This document shows positions 5,333 through 6,858 of a stretch of DNA of 6,858 nucleotides, in pieces (the stretch's first letter is position 1; each line of letters begins with the position of its first letter). Source of the stretch: an uncultured Clostridia bacterium (GTDB lineage: Bacteria > Bacillota > Clostridia > Christensenellales > Aristaeellaceae). The notes below the pieces were generated by a model. That model ran no database searches, was not told the origin of the DNA, and was given only the letters and a program-made list of their open reading frames with translations. The translations under genes and the position numbers were made by a program. The stretch is taken from assembly GCA_934631055.1 (NCBI GenBank), contig CAKTXP010000128.1:1-6858 (forward strand). The letters run 5' to 3'.

Positions 5333-6858
5333 ATGAAGGTTATCTACAACGACGGACACGTTGCCGAATGCCCGGAAGAGGAAGAGCTTCACATCATCCG
5401 CCATACCGCGGCGCATATCTTGGCGCAGGCAGTCAAGCGCCTGTATCCGGAAGCGCACTTTGCCTATGGCCCGGCGACGGAGAAGGGCTTCTATTATGAC
5501 GTCGATCTGGGCGACAAGAAGCTCTCCGACGAAGACCTGCCCGCCATCGAGGCGGAAATGGCGAAGATCGTCAAGGAAAACCTGCCGATCAAGCCGTTCG
5601 TCCTCAGCCGCGAGGAAGCTGTCAAGCTGATGGAAGAGCGCGGAGAAAAATACAAGGTCGAGCATATCGGCGACCTGCCGGAGGACGCCGTGCTGAGCTT
5701 CTACCAGCAGGGCGAATATATTGACATGTGCGTCGGACCGCACCTTTGCTATACCAAGGGGCTGAAGGCGTTTAAGCTGACCCAGCTCTCCGGCGCGTAC
5801 TGGAAGAACGATAAGAACAACATCATGCTCACCCGTATCGGCGGCACGGCTTTCCGCACCCGCGAAGAGCTGGAAGAGTATGTCAAGCTGATGGAAGAAG
5901 CGGCGCGCCGCGACCATCGCCGCATCGGCAAGGAAATGAACCTGTTCATGCTCTGCGATGAGGGCCCGGGCTTCCCGTTCTTCCTGCCCAAGGGCATGGC
6001 GCTCAAGAATGCGCTCATCGACTATTGGCGCGAGATCCACTACAAGGCGAACTATGTGGAAGTCTCCACGCCGCTCATCATGAACCGCCATCTCTGGGAG
6101 ACCAGCGGCCACTGGGATCACTACAAGGATAACATGTACGCCACCAAGATCGACGGCGAGGATTACTGCATCAAGCCGATGAACTGCCCGGGCGGCGTCA
6201 TGGTCTATCGCAGCCAGCCGCACTCCTACCGCGAGCTGCCGCTGCGCGTGGGCGAGCTGGGTCTTGTCCATCGCCACGAGCTGAAGGGTGCGCTGCACGG
6301 TCTGTTCCGCGTGCGCTGCTTCACGCAGGATGATGCGCATATCTTCATGCGCCCGGATCAGATTACGGATGAGATCATCGGCGTTGTCGATCTGATCAAT
6401 CAGGTGTACAGCAAGTTCGGATTTGAGTATTTCGTCGAGCTGTCCACCCGTCCGGAGAACAGCATGGGCAGCGACGAGGACTGGGAGGCAGCGACCAACG
6501 GTCTGATTAAGGCGCTGGAGAAGCTGAACATGCCGTATATCGTCAACGAAGGCGACGGCGCGTTCTACGGCCCGAAGATCGACTTCCATCTGCGCGACAG
6601 CCTTGGACGCACCTGGCAGTGCGGCACGATTCAGCTGGATTTCCAGATGCCGCTCAACTTCGGCTTGGAGTATGTCGCTGAGGACGGAAGCCGTCAGCGC
6701 CCGATCATGATTCATCGCGTCTGCTTCGGCTCCATCGAGCGCTTCATCGGCATCCTGACCGAGCATTTCGCGGGCAAGTTCCCGACGTGGCTCGCGCCGA
6801 CGCAGGTTAAGGTTCTGCCGGTTTCCGACAAGAGCATGGACTATGCGAAGGAAGTTTA
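5333..6858 (+). CDS. thrS: Threonyl-tRNA synthetase, 3'-truncated by the window edge, no TGS domain
   Basis: Attaches threonine to tRNA-Thr in the cytosol (class II synthetase, EC 6.1.1.3). 508 codons are visible. The editing domain starts almost at once: H24 and H28 in RHTAAH, with C133 and H137 in CVGPH, make up the four-residue editing motif that removes mischarged serine. The catalytic core has zinc ligands C285 (in MNCPGG), H336 (in QDDAH) and H461 (in MIHR), spaced nearly as in E. coli Cys334, His385 and His511. Motif 2 arginine is R314 (in HRHE), and motif 3 is GSIERF. The anticodon-binding domain begins near residue 484 and is cut after about 25 residues; some 75 more are expected. 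The first 18 residues are too short for the usual TGS domain of about 60 residues, so the full protein should be near 580 rather than 640 residues. Expression is controlled by the T-box leader immediately upstream. Confidence 0.97.
   Translation, partial: MKVIYNDGHVAECPEEEELHIIRHTAAHILAQAVKRLYPEAHFAYGPATEKGFYYDVDLGDKKLSDEDLPAIEAEMAKIVKENLPIKPFVLSREEAVKLMEERGEKYKVEHIGDLPEDAVLSFYQQGEYIDMCVGPHLCYTKGLKAFKLTQLSGAYWKNDKNNIMLTRIGGTAFRTREELEEYVKLMEEAARRDHRRIGKEMNLFMLCDEGPGFPFFLPKGMALKNALIDYWREIHYKANYVEVSTPLIMNRHLWETSGHWDHYKDNMYATKIDGEDYCIKPMNCPGGVMVYRSQPHSYRELPLRVGELGLVHRHELKGALHGLFRVRCFTQDDAHIFMRPDQITDEIIGVVDLINQVYSKFGFEYFVELSTRPENSMGSDEDWEAATNGLIKALEKLNMPYIVNEGDGAFYGPKIDFHLRDSLGRTWQCGTIQLDFQMPLNFGLEYVAEDGSRQRPIMIHRVCFGSIERFIGILTEHFAGKFPTWLAPTQVKVLPVSDKSMDYAKEV

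Noticed and set aside
5264..6766. A 500-codon open frame on the - strand, opposite thrS
   Set aside because: It is the antisense shadow of a clear threonyl-tRNA synthetase. It overlaps the leader terminator, has no family resemblance and shows no ribosome binding site I could support.

Overview
The window is GC-rich bacterial DNA, densely coding, with every gene on the + strand. A tRNA-sensing T-box leader in front of a threonyl-tRNA synthetase gene, strong AGGAGG-type ribosome binding sites and a sigma-A style promoter point to Bacillota. The GC-rich codon use, and a ThrRS that appears to lack its N-terminal TGS domain, suggest an anaerobic Clostridia lineage (Christensenellales- or Oscillospirales-like). 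The lineage is inference, because no rRNA or other taxonomic marker is present.

Layout. (1) 1-1089: the 3' part of a pyrimidine-nucleoside phosphorylase gene (pdp/deoA type). The window opens at the active-site lysine, so about 80 N-terminal codons lie upstream. (2) 1090-1413: a 324-nt non-coding gap packed with seven hairpins or junction stems, most with three-base loops, followed by a 12-nt tandem repeat next to the next gene's ribosome binding site. No protein or known RNA family was recognised there. (3) 1414-3207 and 3207-5018: two full-length ABC exporter half-transporters, translationally coupled through a one-base stop/start overlap. Motif inspection shows they should form a heterodimer with one consensus and one degenerate ATP site. 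(4) 5019-5332: a clear promoter (TTGACT, 17 nt, TATACT) and a complete tRNA-Thr T-box leader with kink-turn, specifier loop, distal AG bulge, stem III, antiterminator and terminator. (5) 5333 to the window end: threonyl-tRNA synthetase (thrS), with complete editing and catalytic domains and cut inside its anticodon-binding domain.

How the parts work together. The nucleoside phosphorylase salvages or degrades pyrimidine nucleosides and has no evident link to its neighbours. The ABC pair forms one transporter of unknown substrate. thrS is controlled by its own T-box: uncharged tRNA-Thr pairs with an ACC specifier and stabilises an antiterminator, which lets transcription reach thrS.

No wholly new system is evident. 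The points most worth a second look are the hairpin array at 1091-1363, the asymmetric ATP sites of the exporter, the apparently stem II-less T-box leader, and the TGS-less ThrRS.
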